From assembly GCF_029227915.1 (NCBI RefSeq), contig NC_079882.1, positions 17,496,501 to 17,560,500 of the forward strand: a stretch of 64,000 nt of DNA, read 5' to 3'. Shown here piece by piece: positions 40,839-52,143 of the stretch. The notes under the pieces were generated by a model. That model searched no databases. It was not told where the DNA came from and saw only the letters and a program-made list of their open reading frames with translations. Positions within the stretch are counted from its first letter, which is position 1. Each line of letters begins with the position of its first letter. This stretch comes from Hydractinia symbiolongicarpus. Lineage: Eukaryota; Cnidaria; Hydrozoa; Anthoathecata; Hydractiniidae. Made by a program: the position numbers and the translations under genes.

Positions 40839-41271
40839 ACAGACAGAGACAAACGTATACGGGGATTATAATATAGATTATTTTTGTCGGTTTAATCTCT
40901 GGGTGGGAACGAGAAGGCTCTCGCCCGCATGGACCCGATCTATGTTTTCGGTTAACGTGTATTTTGCCATTTTAGAAAAACGTAATGGCGGAATCGTAGC
41001 GAAAAGTATGATGCTGGGCTTTAATTTAAACAAACTTGATTTAAACTGATTAAAACCTAAAACATTTAATGGAAAATGACAACACCACCTGTTCCTGCCC
41101 AAAGAAAGGTACATTTATATTTTTGTTATGTGGTTAGCTATAATAGCCAGCTTAGTCAGGGCAGACATTTTTGATGTTGGACATAGCTACAGCAAAAAAA
41201 ACTTATCTAGCTAGCTAGCTAGCCAGCTATGTTCTACCCGGATTATTCACTCCAGCTTGCCCTGTTTATAA

Positions 41272-41503
<232 letters not shown>

Positions 41504-41895
41504 CCCAGAAAATCACAAAAACCTATAGTTAGTGGATTGTTTCCACTGGGGGCCACTAGAACAAAAAAGAAACAAAAAATGATAAACCTTAGACTGCCTC
41601 AGCTCAATCAAACATAGTAACATTTATAATCTGTGAAAAAGAAAAAGAATAAAAAACAAAATTTAAAAAGTTAAAAAGTGATCTCCATTAGAATTTGCCA
41701 AATACATTAGAGATGGAAGTCTTAAACGAAAGCAGACTTCCATCACAGGCACTTAGTCTGGAAGATTATTCCACACTTTTGCAGCTCTAAATGGGAAGGC
41801 TTTTTTGCCAAATTCCGTGTTGACTAAGGGAAGTGTGAACCTGTTTTTTGAAGCTCCTCTTCAAAGGAATACCCATATAGTTGATAGTTTTGTTC

Positions 41896-42800
41896 TCAAA
41901 TTTTTTTTAGCTGGCTGTGGTTGCCGAAAAAGATTGTTTCAGTTTTGTCCGTATTAATAGTCATTTTGTTATTATTCAGCCAGAGGTCGACTTGCGAAAG
42001 TTCTAACTCGACCTGGGAGACAAGGGTATCCAAGTTTTTATGAGACGAAATAATTATTGTATCATCTGCATATAGATGGTGGTAGTTTGAATTGATTACA
42101 GATTTTAAGTCATCAATATACAAAAGGAAGAGCAGGGGCCCCAACGCAGATCCCTGCGGCACCCCAAAAGCGTCTTCATGAAGCAGATCTGATCCTGTGT
42201 CGTTTACAAGAGTCAGCTGCATTCGGCCCGTTAAGTAGGACTCGAACCAGTCAAAGGCAGCATCTCTGATGCCAAAACACCATAGTTTTTTTAACAAAAT
42301 TTTATGATCAACAGTGTCAAAAGCTTTTTTAAGGTCAATGAGCACAGCACAAACAAAGTTATGTTGGTCGAGCTCAGTAAGAATAAAATCAGAGACATCG
42401 ACTACTGCAGTGTCTGTGGAAAAGAGTTTTCGAAATCCGGACTGTCTGTCAATCAGGAAGTTGTGCTCAGAAATAAAATGAGACATTTGCTCATGCACTA
42501 ACTTTTCAAAAATTTTCATAGGAATTGGCAAAATGGAGATAGGCCGTTAATTAGAAGGATCTGTTTTATTGCCACTTTTAAAAATAGGCGAGACCCTTTT
42601 AGTCTTCCAACATTTAGGTACATAACCAGTAAATAAAGATTTGTTGAAAAGACTTGATAAATAAATACTTAAAACTGACGAACCTGCTTTTAGCAGTCGT
42701 GAACCAATTCCGTCCAAGCCTGTAGCTTTATTAAGTTTTAGTGAACTAATTATTTTTTCGACACTTTTGGTCTCAATACGAGCCCACCGAAAATCGTGTC
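41896..42800 (-). pseudogene. LINE reverse transcriptase, one stop
   Basis: From about 42800: SLKLNKATGLDGIGSRLLKA, VPKCWKTKRVSPIFKSGNKT, SN-stop-RPISILPIPMKIFEKL (the stop at about 42547 replaces the Tyr of NYRPIS), motif A VLIDLKKAFDTVDH, motif B FGVPQGSALGPLLFLLYIDD, motif C YADDTIIISS, then LWLNNNKMTINTDKTETIFF. Otherwise intact to its stop at 41896. A young copy by its low damage. Confidence 0.8.
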
Positions 42801-42806
42801 GTGTAG

Positions 42807-42893
42807 ATAGATAGATAGATAGATGGATAGATGGAGAGATGGAGAGATGGAGAGATGGAGAGATGGAGAGATGGAGAGATAGAGAGATGGAGA
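42807..42893. repeat. (GATA)n/(GATGGAGA)n tail beside a SINE
   Basis: AGATAGATAGATAG, changing to GATGGATAGATGG and then about eight GATGGAGA units. It lies on the tail side of the minus-strand SINE. Confidence 0.85.
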
Positions 42894-43142
42894 GTCCTAG
42901 AGTATTTAATGCTCATTTTTTAGTGACGCAGACCCAATTAGGGCCCGCGCTCTACTAGACAACTCCCGGCAACATCCAACGGCCCACACAGTGTGCCATC
43001 TTCCCAATTTCCCTCACATGGCTTGGGTTAACCCAGGGCTATGGTAACATTCACTCGCCCATGTTGAATCGCCGTCAAGAGGAATCGAACCCCGGTCTCC
43101 CGCACAGAGTACGAGAGCTATAACCACTAATCTACGGCGCCA
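42894..43142 (-). mobile_element. tRNA-derived SINE, copy 1 (inserted in the LINE)
   Basis: On the minus strand the head reads GGCGCCGTAGATTAGTGGTT, then GTGCGGGAGACC and a perfect B box GGTTCGATTCC (plus 43081-43091), as in a tRNA. The body (ACATGGCTTGGGT..., CACACAGTGTGCC, GTCTGCG-like CGCAGACC, AATGCTCATTTT) is shared with the plus-strand copy at 54344-54580. It splits LINE coding. Confidence 0.75.
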
Positions 43143-43600
43143 CAAAGTAGTGTCAGAAGAAAATTTAGAGGCTAGTTTGGCACCAACACTGACAAAAAAT
43201 GAATTGAATGTGTTGGAAATTTCTTTTGGCTGAGAAGTTTCTGTACCATCGTTTTGGACTACTCGTTTTATCGAGGTAGTATTGCCTGACTTATCAGGAA
43301 CCAGTTTTTAGGGTTTTCCAAAGTTGTTTTGGCCAGATTCCAGAAACTTCGTAACCATTGTTTGTTTGTTGGGACACCAATAACCCAGGATTTTGCATTC
43401 ATATTAACTTCTTCCAGCAGGGCGTCACCACTTTGATAATGACCTTTTCTTCCATTACGGCTTGTTGTGAGGGATTCGTCGAATAAGGTTTTAATTTCGT
43501 CAGGCATTAAAATTTGCTGTTTTAAATCGTAGTAAGAGATACAGTACAGTCCAGATGTAAGCGTATGCATACGCTCAAGTTTCACACCTTTTTCTCGGAG

Positions 43601-43940
43601 GCGGTAGTTGTTTGTCTTTGTTCTTATTAATTATCTTGCGAGTCTTGTAAGTCATTAACTTGCGCGTAATAAACAAAAGATTATTGAAGAAAAAATAGCT
43701 TATTTTAACTGCGCGTAACTATTGTCAAATAGTGTTAACATAACTATTCCCAATAGCATATTGCATATGTTATCAACTCTATCAATGTGACACGAAGAGC
43801 CATTGTTTAATATTTTTATTAAACAAAAGTTTTGCGTGGAAACTAAATAAACTAGCAAGAAGGCATTGTTGGTTGCGCGGGTTAAATAAAGCTTTTAAGC
43901 GATAGAAATTATTATATTATAACAAAGATAGAAACTTTAA
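43601..43940. other. no gene seen
   Basis: AT-rich. GTTATCAACTCTATCAATGTG (about 43768) recurs at 44463, on the far side of the minisatellite, so the two stretches are old duplicates. Confidence 0.4.
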
Positions 43941-43944
43941 TTTT

Positions 43945-44455
43945 GATAGAAAAACTTTTTTAGATCGCATTTTAAAAGTTTAAAAATGAAAAACAGCGAT
44001 AGAAATGTTTTTTAGATCACATTTTAAAAGTTTAAAAACGAAAAACGGCGATAGAAATGTTTTTTTAGATCGCATTTTAAAAGTTTAAAAACGAAAAACG
44101 GCGGTAGAAATGTTTTCTTAGATCGCATTTTGAAAGTTTAAAAACGAAAAACTGCTATAGAAATGTTTTTTTAGATTGCATTTTGAAAGTTTAAAAACGA
44201 AAAACGGCGATAGAAATGTTTTTTTTAGATCGCATTTTAAAAGTTTAAAAACGAAAAACGGGGATAGAAATGTTTTTTTAGATCGCATTTTGAAAGTTTA
44301 AAAACGAAAAAACGCTATAGAAAAGCTTTTTTAGATCGCATTTTAAATGTTTAAAAACGAAAAACGGCGATAGAAATGTTTTTTTAGATCGCATTTTAAA
44401 AGTTTAAGAACGAAGAACGGCGATATGAAAGGTTCGTTAGATAGTGTTTTAAGTA
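43945..44455. repeat. about 60-bp minisatellite (TAGATCGCATTTTAAAAGTT)
   Basis: Eight to nine units with TTTTTAGATCGCATTTTAAA, AGTTTAAAAACGAAAAACGG and CGATAGAAATG. Diverged units of the same type reappear at about 56690-56800 inside another element. Confidence 0.85.
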
Positions 44456-45170
44456 TTTAAAATGTTATCAACTTTATCAATGTGACACGGTGAGTCATTG
44501 TTTGATAGTTTTATAAAATAAAAGATTTGCGCGAAAACTAAAAAGACAGTGAGATGCATTATTTAAATCTTTTAAGAGATAGAGCTGTTGCGCGCTAGAA
44601 AAAACAAAGACAATATTTTTAACAATAAAATGTAGCGTGATACTATAAAACGTCAAAAGTTATATTTTTAGATTTTTTCTTTCTTTGGTATTAAAATTTA
44701 ATTTGTTTTCGAAATCTTATCGCAAAGGGAAAAGTCCTGAACGTAGGGTTTTTCCGTTTGAGTTGCTAAACGTTGCTTTTTATAAAAAGAACTTTTAAAA
44801 GTTTTGCATGTTAAAAAATATGTTTCGACGGTAAAGAAGTATTACTAAAAGTTTTAAAAGTAGCATTATTTTTTTTCAATATTTAGATCATTGGATTTGT
44901 TGTTTTTTTAAAAGAGGTTGTGTTTTTTAAATATATCGAGATTAAAATCGCGTTACTATAATTAGTTTTGTTGTTAAAAAAAATAAAAATTCAATGGCCT
45001 TCGCGTTTAATTTTTTCTCGCGCAGAGTATTGTTTTTAAACAATGTTTCTTGCTATTCTTTTGTTTTTAACATGAAGCAATTATTTTCGTGCAATTTGAA
45101 AGGAACTTGCTATCCTATTGTTTTTTTTAATGAAAGCAATTTTTTTTGCAAGTTGAGCGTACGCGTACTC
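44456..45170. other. no gene seen
   Basis: AT-rich, T-rich runs. A frame at 44994-45257 is Phe/Ser-rich and overlaps the HIRAN-like gene end; not supported. Confidence 0.35.
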
Positions 45171-45545
45171 TTACATCTGGACTGTACTGTAATACATACA
45201 CGGGATCACAGCTCCTCCTCCTCGTCTATCATATCCCTTCAAGTTGCGCTTAAATGATTGCCGTTGTGATGGATTTTTGCTTTGTCGAGGTGCTTCTACT
45301 GACAAGCATGTGATTTTTTTTACGTCAGCATTTTTTAATAAATCACAAAATATTTTTCCAATATTTGCTGGGACTCTGCCAATGATTTTTCCAGCATTGA
45401 GACTCACTGTTTGCGTCGGCATTCCCTTTCTAGCCTTGTAACAAACTTCATTGTGAAGAGCAGGATTGATATTATTTAAACGTGGCACCACAACTACCAT
45501 AGCATTTGGGTCATAGCTGTTACCAACTTCTTCTTCTACGATCAT
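45171..45545 (-). CDS. HIRAN-like domain protein (short; single exon or fragment)
   Basis: 124 codons open: EEEVGNSYDPNAMVVVVPRL, ARKGMPTQTVSLNAGKIIGR then VPANIGKIFCDLL, CLSVEAPRQSKNPSQRQSF, and a C-terminal GYDRRGGGAVIPCMYY. The NxYDPNAxxV...xGxxIGRVPAxIGxxF pattern is that of HIRAN domains, which bind DNA 3' ends. The extended GGGAVIPCxY end is shared with repeated cnidarian genes known to me only as unnamed proteins. No partner domain (helicase or RING) is visible, so this may be a fragment. Confidence 0.5.
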   Translation of the reverse strand: MIVEEEVGNSYDPNAMVVVVPRLNNINPALHNEVCYKARKGMPTQTVSLNAGKIIGRVPANIGKIFCDLLKNADVKKITCLSVEAPRQSKNPSQRQSFKRNLKGYDRRGGGAVIPCMYYSTVQM

Positions 45546-45700
45546 TTCTACTCACGGATGGGGATGCAATTTGAATATATGATAGCCTTTTATGTTTGAG
45601 TTTGTGATGGTACAGATATTCATTTTTGCATATCATCAAAATATGTTATACGCAGAAAAGATAACATGAAAATGATTCCGAAAACAGAACTTTTTTTATA

Positions 45701-45860
45701 CGGTTTCTAAATTAGGAAACTATTTCCTTTTTCTGTTTTTAACACAGTTTCCAAAGTTGGAAACCATTTCTGTTTTACGAGAAAAACAAAAATAAAAGGT
45801 TTCCAAATTCGGAAACAGTTTCTCTTTTTAGAGGGTTTCCATATACGGAAACTGTTTCCG
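45701..45860. repeat. four clustered GTTTCC/GGAAAC palindromes
   Basis: GTTTCTAAATTAGGAAAC, GTTTCCAAAGTTGGAAAC, GTTTCCAAATTCGGAAAC and GTTTCCATATACGGAAAC occur within 160 bp, upstream of the minus HIRAN-like frame. Each is an inverted pair of 7-9 bp and several are followed by a third TTTCC. Could be a binding-site array or element ends. Confidence 0.6.
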
Positions 45861-46399
45861 TATCCGTACCTTATCCCGAACTGCAGAGGAGAAGATATTT
45901 AGAAAGTAAGTTTTATATTACAATTTTTGGATTACCATAATTTCCCAATACAGGTATTTCTTACTTTTGAGTTCACGTTTGTTTATTCTTATTCTATCAT
46001 ATGAAAAACAGTATAGTGCGCCGGAACAATATCTAACCCATTATAGTATTACGGCACGGCGCACGAGGCAAGAGACCCCCGAGTATTAGAGTAACCTATT
46101 ATTTGTTACCAAGCTACTCAGTTAGGATGCGCGACTGAAGGATGTTGAAAATGGTAGCTATACGACCGGAGAAACGATGTTCACTCTTGTACAGTTTAGT
46201 GATTATAGTTTATAGTTTTTAAAAAAAAAGAGTATTTTTTTAAAAAAATGCAATATTCTTATTGACCGACCGACCGACTGAGTGACACTTTCAACCTGAG
46301 CGGACACTAACCGTACATTTTTTGTGCACCGCCTAATTAATGTCATGATAGAATAACGTTATTTAATATAAATATTTATTTTCGTTGTTGTAAGCTTCT
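45861..46399. other. no gene seen
   Basis: Mixed sequence with a GACCGACCGACCGAC run at 46264. No supportable gene. Confidence 0.35.
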
Positions 46400-47230
46400 T
46401 TCTTGTTTAGACGACTCCAACTTAATTAGTTGTTCTACAGGCCTAAAATATCAAGCAAAAAAGTTTAAAGAAAAAAAAAAGAAAACAAACAAACATTTTC
46501 TTATCCCATCTTGTGAAAAAAAGATTATTATTGTTGTAACACCCTCCTACGTTATGATTATTATATGTGTTTAAAATTACGCTTACTAAAATTTAATACT
46601 GCAAGACTTTTAGTAGAATAAGTTTGTCATAGCACCCTTCTCCGTTATGAATTTTAATAAATATTTTTAATGCCTCAAAAGACTTTAAATATTGTCAACT
46701 AAACTATAGTCCGGAAAAATTTTTGCACTTAAATTTAGATTTTAAGAGAAGACTGTGCAAAAAACATTAAAAGAACACTAAACTTTTTTAGTAAAATCAC
46801 TTTTGTTTTTTTTTCATTAATTTTAGTGGGACAATAATAATTTGCTGTATAAATTTCGAAACAGCCTAATTATAACTTGCTGCTCTATAACTTTGAAAAC
46901 AGCACAAGAATAATTCTTGCTGCACAGCTTTCAAAACTACAAAAGAAAAATTCTTGCTGCCTAACTTTTAAAAATACGTTTTTTAAGTATTTTTAATTTT
47001 TTTAAGTATTAAGTATTTTTATCTTTTCACCTTGAGTGCTTAGTTACATTTTTCTAGTGAGACAAATTATTATTATTTTTTCTTCGCAACTAAAAATTAT
47101 AAACTGCATGCGTTATGTGAAAATACAAAGAAAAATATGCTTGGCATAACACCCTCCTCTGTTGTTATTTTTTATTATTATTTTATGTTGTTGCAGGCCT
47201 ATCAATTTTATCGATAGACCTGTTGTTCCA
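46400..47230. repeat. repeat related to the TIR element at 60021-60639
   Basis: Starts with CGACTCCAACTTAATTAGTT and shares in order AACTTGCTGCTCTATAACTT, AGCACAAGAATAATTCTTGC, GCCTAACTTTTAAAAA and TAACACCCTCCTC with the 60-kb element. It is longer and more rearranged, and its right terminal repeat was not found. Confidence 0.5.
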
Positions 47231-47329
47231 GCCATACATTCTCAATAAAATTATTCTTCAGTTCTGCGTTAACATTTTTTCAATTGCGATGGACACGATT
47301 GGATTTCGGATTTCAAGCGCGCATGATAC

Positions 47330-47639
47330 TGTTAAACTCACAATATGTGTATGACTAAGAGGGTCATTAATATACACCGTCCAACCCATGCTAGCATGGA
47401 AAACGGACGTTAAGCCAAGAATGATGATGATGATGATGACTAACCTGTAGGTTATCTTCACAGTTCTCCTAATAATGCAACACCAAATAAACCCAATTGA
47501 TTTACACACGACAATATATACCACCAATATATACCACTATTCTAAACACAATGATTTCACCAGCAAGATTGGTTCAACACAAGGAAACCCCACCACCAAT
47601 TGATTCTTATTAGTAATCGCCTAGAATGGAAGATTAACA
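47330..47639 (-). repeat. 3' LTR of the copia element (with a 77-bp insertion)
   Basis: TGTTAAACTC at one edge and GATTAACA at the other (TG...CA). Matches 52144-52345 except for the insertion at 47359-47435 plus its duplication and the terminal 9 bases next to the purine tract. Confidence 0.8.
47359..47443 (+). mobile_element. 77-bp mini-element with 8-bp target duplication
   Basis: The other LTR has a single ATGACTAA (52165-52172). Here ATGACTAA occurs twice, at 47351-47358 and 47436-47443, around 77 bp that hold CCATGCTAGCATGG (a 14-bp palindrome), AAAACGGACGTTAAGCC and a short (GATGAT)n end. I recall nearly the same core with a GATGAT tail as a widespread repeat in other invertebrates, including cephalopods. 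Confidence 0.75.
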
Positions 47640-48067
47640 ATCTCCCTCTATTTTCTTTTCTGCACGTTGTTCAGTTTATGCGGCTATGGGAGGAATTTAT
47701 AGCGACTCTTACTCGCTTAGTATAGTGGTCCTGGGGAGAAATTGGCTTTTCACCAATGCCGTCTACTATACAAGTCTTGATCAAATAGTTACCGAAGACT
47801 ATACTTTCTTGGGTCCTTAGTTGTGTGATGCCAAGTGCTAAGTGGTGTTTCAGCAACGAATTATAAAAAATAAAACTCAAAAAAAAAACTTTATAATAAA
47901 ACATTTTGTAAACACAACATTTGATTGGTCACCACTACTCATCATGACCATTTTGTAGCACAAGCTTTTGTTGAATGTGCGGCTTTATATACAAAGATTT
48001 TATTAGTTATCTGTGTTGCACAAGATACCTTCTAGATCTGTCTTCAAAATTTCCATTATTACATTTT

Positions 48068-48349
48068 TCACCCAGATACATCAATACCATTAACAAGTGC
48101 TAAGGTTTCTGCTGGAAGTGTGCTACGCACAACTCTCTTAATCTTTTTTGACTGCCATGTGATAGGTGTCATGGTGTTCTCAACACCTTTAAGAAAAACA
48201 AAAATTCCACTTTGCGAGCTTCCGTCATGTAGATTTCCAAATGAGGCGTCAGCATACAAGATTAATTGTAATGGAGGTTTCAACTTCCAAAATTTTAGGC
48301 AATTATCAGGATCCAATTTCAACTTCTTTACCAATTTATTAGCTCTCAT
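48068..48349 (-). pseudogene. copia RNase H fragment
   Basis: LKPPLQLILYADASFGNLHD, then GSSQSGIFVFLKGVENTMTP and ITWQSKKIKRVVRSTLPAET with LAL. The YADAS...SQSGxxxxL...WxSKKxxRVxxSTxxAE pattern is that of copia RNase H. The frame ends early at 48068. Confidence 0.75.
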
Positions 48350-48681
48350 AACATCATCAAAATTTGCACTGTTTAACGTTGTGCTTAACTGACAAACATC
48401 AAAAGAAATATCTGGCCTTGATTGAGAAGATACCCAATTTAATTGCCCAAAAATACGTCAGAACTTAGATTGCTCTTCATATGAGAGTTCTTGATGTTTG
48501 TTTTTGGTGCTTTGAATCTCAACCTGTTCCATGCTTGCCACATATTTGCTTTGGTCATTACTCAATAGAACTATTAAATTGTTGTATGTTGACTCCAACA
48601 TATTTAAAATTACTACAATTCTCTGACCCAACTCGAAATAATTTTCTAATGGATGCAATGACTTTTACTTGAAAATCCTCC

Positions 48682-49967
48682 CTAAAGAAAATCATCAAAA
48701 TGTATTACGATCAATCTTTGACAACAGTCATCTTGAACCCAATAAAATAAAGCCTCATCAAATAAAGACATTTTCATTCCCAAACTAATTAACTGTTCCT
48801 TTACTCGTAAATACCAAGCTCTTGAAGCATCAGCAAGGCCATATACTACTTTATTCAATTTCCAAAGAACCCCTATTACGTTTACTTCCTTTGGGGGCTT
48901 TATAATTACTTCTCTATCAATCGGGTTACCTTGAAGAAATGCTGTTTTGACATCTAAGGTGTGGCATTCCCATTCGTTAGTTGCTAACATTGTGAGTATA
49001 ATTCGCAGATTTTTTTTTGAAAATGTTGCAGATTCTTTAGTCAGATTTTGAACCTCCTCTTCTTCAAAACCTCTGATGACCAAACGAGCTTTGACAATTT
49101 TGTTGCCTCTATATTTTTTGTTGTAATTACCCATCTTGTGGATATTCTAGATTGACTTCTGTCTTCAACAGTGGAGAAAACATTGTTGTCTTGACAGTTG
49201 GTTAATTCTTTAAATTTCGCATTCAAGACCTCGTCTTCAATAGTTGCTTTTATCGCTAATAATACTTCTTCAGTGTAATTGGCTTCAATGACCAGTTGCC
49301 ATTCACTCACACATCTTTTGAAATCTAACCAATTAATTTCACCTGTGTCTTCATTTTGCACATTTAAACAGCTGCCATATTGCTTGCCTTCTTTTCCTTT
49401 TCTACTCACTTTACCTGCTTTGCTGTGAACTAATCCTTTACCCCACTCACTGTCTGGAGTCAGCTTATAGATGATTCTGGTTTTTAACTTGGTATTTCTT
49501 GAAATATAGACGTATTGCCTTTTTTCATTGACTGTGGTTTCACTTTTTGATGTTTCATTAGATCTTTCCTCTATTGGTGTCCCATTAGTTTGTGAGTTAT
49601 CAATAGCTGCATCCTCAGTTACTGGTGCTTCTGTTACTGGTACTTCCGTAGTATTACTTTCAAGATCAACTATGTCAAAAATTTCGTCTTTCGGTGAAAC
49701 ACAGTTGTCCAACTGAATAGTTGTTACTTCTGGGCTCTTTTCAGAGTCTTGTGATAGTTTCTGTGAATGTACTACTTGATTTACCTTTTGCAACTGATAA
49801 ATGTGGACTCTCACATAACTTTCACCATGCTTGACAAGTACTTGTTTATTTGCTTGTCCAATTACAGTGCCTCGTCCATGCCATTTTTCACTGTCTTTTC
49901 TTTTATAAAAGACTTTATCTCCAGTTACATACTGCACATAATTGTAACACTGGACATTATGCCACAA
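48682..49967 (-). pseudogene. copia reverse transcriptase with preceding linker
   Basis: The linker (49967-49200) includes VTGDKVFYKRKDSEKWHGRG and GTVIGQANKQVLVKHGESYV, followed by an acidic stretch. The RT has NVFSTVEDRSQSRISTRWVI, a frame change near 49130, KARLVIRGFEEEEVQNL, motif A LDVKTAFLQG, VYGLADASRAWYLRVKEQL and HFDDFL in place of the usual YVDD. Ends at 48682. Confidence 0.8.
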
Positions 49968-50071
49968 TGCTCTAAGTATTCTTTAAGAAGATTCTGCTGC
50001 TATGAATGCTCTTCGTGATGCATGCATCACAGCAAGGTTATGGGCCACAGTCTTACTTAAAACTGTATTAT

Positions 50072-50659
50072 TCATGGCTGGTAACTGACCAGTAAGGATG
50101 CAGGGATAGTCATAGTTTTTACAAAAACAAGCTGGTTTGGTGAAAATCCATTGTTGTTTGATAAAGAATTCTTGACACTAATAGCCTGGAAAAGTGCTTG
50201 ATTGGGTGTACATTTTGTATCCTCTATAATCTTACTCAGTATTTCCTTAATGATACCATTGTGTCGCTCACATAGCCCATTTGACCAAGGACTTCCGGCT
50301 GCTGTTGTGGAAAACTCTATTAAATTGCTCACACATTTCTTCATACACTTTATTGATAAATTCTCCTCCATTGTCAGCCAGAAACTTTCTTGGTTGACCA
50401 AATCTTGCTACCCAAATTTCAAAGATAATGTCTGTAATCACATCTTTACTTTTGTTTTTGTTAACTTTGAAGATTAAAATCTTGTGAAAGTATCTATGAT
50501 ATGAATAAACCACAATGATTGTGAAAGTTGCACTAAATCTAAAGCCACACACTGATTGAATTCCGACGACATTGGTAAGCCGACAATAGGACGGGGTCTT
50601 GGTTTTCTATACTTACGGCATGCTTTACAAGAGTGTGAGACATTATCAATTAATTTCAT
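50072..50659 (-). pseudogene. copia integrase, frameshifted
   Basis: Zinc part ends with VSHSCKACRKYRKPRPRPIV. The core shows ALDLV (first Asp), FLADNGGEFINKVYEEM (second Asp) and SPWSNGLCERHNGIIKEILS (Glu), in three different frames. The end reads GFSPNQLVFVKTM, as in copia integrases before the RT linker. Confidence 0.8.
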
Positions 50660-50709
50660 GACTTCACTCTGGTCCTCTAAAAAGAAATTCGATGCTTTAA
50701 TAAGAGATT

Positions 50710-51531
50710 TTAATTTCTCAGCACTTGGATGACAGAACTGACAATGAAGTTTGACGATCTTGTTTTTTTTTTGGATTTTTCACTTGCGCATACCAAGGCA
50801 ACCTGAGGAAGCAAATGGTTATAATTCTTTTCATCTAATTCTATTCTGTTGTTGTTTAAAGGTATGCAACAGTGACTTGTGGTGGTAAATTTTAAAGGAT
50901 GGGATTCTCCGAACATTTTAACAGTATCGTTGCTAAAATCTAAAACTGTATCTGCTTTTCTCATAGATGTTTGACTCAAAAGCAAAGGTATTTCATTGGG
51001 TACAACTTCTGTTTCTAGATTAAACTCTTTTGAACCAATGATTGCAGGTAAGATTACTCGTTTTATGGAACAAACTGCTTCGCTATCTCCAAATTTGAAT
51101 CTTGTTCCACCTGGATACTCTTCTGGCAGTTTATCACTATCAATATTATCAATGAAACATTGGTACCAATTCTTACCACAGACTGTTTTGGTACAACCAC
51201 AGTCTAAAACTGCACATGACAAAGTTTCACCAACAAGGGATTGCATTTCACTTTCTTTAATTTTAGAAAAAAATGTAACTTTTGAACGACTCTCTTCCTT
51301 TTTCACATCTTCAGACTCCCGACTCTCATAAGAATGAGGACAATTCACAGCCCAGTGATAAATGAACTGACAAATATTGCACTTTGAAATATTTCCAAAT
51401 TCATCTGTTACAGGATCTGGTTTTCCGCCATCCATATCTTTGATTTGGTGCTGCAGCCCTTCCTCTTTTAAACCTTGAACGCTGATATCCACCTTTTTTA
51501 GTGAAGTAATTCTGTTCCGTAGAATCTGCAC
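50710..51531 (-). pseudogene. copia zinc knuckle and protease
   Basis: CNICQFIYHWAVNCPH is a CCHC knuckle (Cx2Cx4HxxxxC type). LSCAVLDCGCTKTVCGKNWY carries the aspartic protease site, with DCG in place of the usual DSG, so activity is doubtful even apart from frameshifts. About 270 codons are open from 51531. Confidence 0.7.
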
Positions 51532-52102
51532 TTGTCTGTAAAACAGGCTCTATCTTTACAGCATCATTCGACACAGATGAGGCCACAGTATCACCAAATA
51601 TTTTCTTTAACTGTAATACCATTGAATCATAGCGTAATTCATTTATAGTTGCTCTACTCAACTGTTGCTGCCTTGGTGCAAGATTAGCGCTTTGTAAAAC
51701 TCGGTATGCCAAAACTCCATCAGGAAGTTCCATACGGTGGACTTGGATTTTGTGATATAATCGTTGAAACTCTATAAGGTAATCATTCATGCTCATCTAA
51801 GAGGGTTGTTTAAATTTTTCAAAGGTTTCATAAGCCAGGTACACAGTTTGATTTTCATCCTTTAAGTAAATTTTTTCCAATCTGTCAGTAATAGCTTTTG
51901 CCCCATTTGTAGCACTGTTTTGTTCAATTTCCAATTCCAATACTGCTTCTTTAGCTGTTCCTTTCAAACCCATGAATATAGCTGGCCCTTGTTTTTCCGG
52001 CTTTAGTTCTGTGAGTGCTTGCCATATTTGAACTTCTTTTTTCCAGCCTTTGTAACTGGACTCTGTATTCAATGATGGTGGGGGTACCCAACTTTTCGAC
52101 AT
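51401..52102 (-). pseudogene. copia Gag, one stop and one frameshift
   Basis: 52102-51797 reads MSKSWVPPPSLNTESSYKGW, KKEVQIWQALTELKPEKQGP and AYETFEKFKQPS; a stop at about 51797 is followed at once by MSMNDYLIEFQRLYHKI and LQLKKIFGDTVASS, ending in an Arg-rich part (SRFKRGRAAAPNQRYGWRKT). The first part is the usual copia Gag opening (YxxWKxEVxxWxxLT). Confidence 0.7.
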
Positions 52103-52143
52103 TTCTCTATGATACTTTGCAATTTTATTCCTCTCCTACCATT

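Noticed and set aside
43945-44455. Possible CRISPR or tandem gene array
   Set aside because: Simple 60-bp minisatellite with no spacers, no coding and no associated genes.
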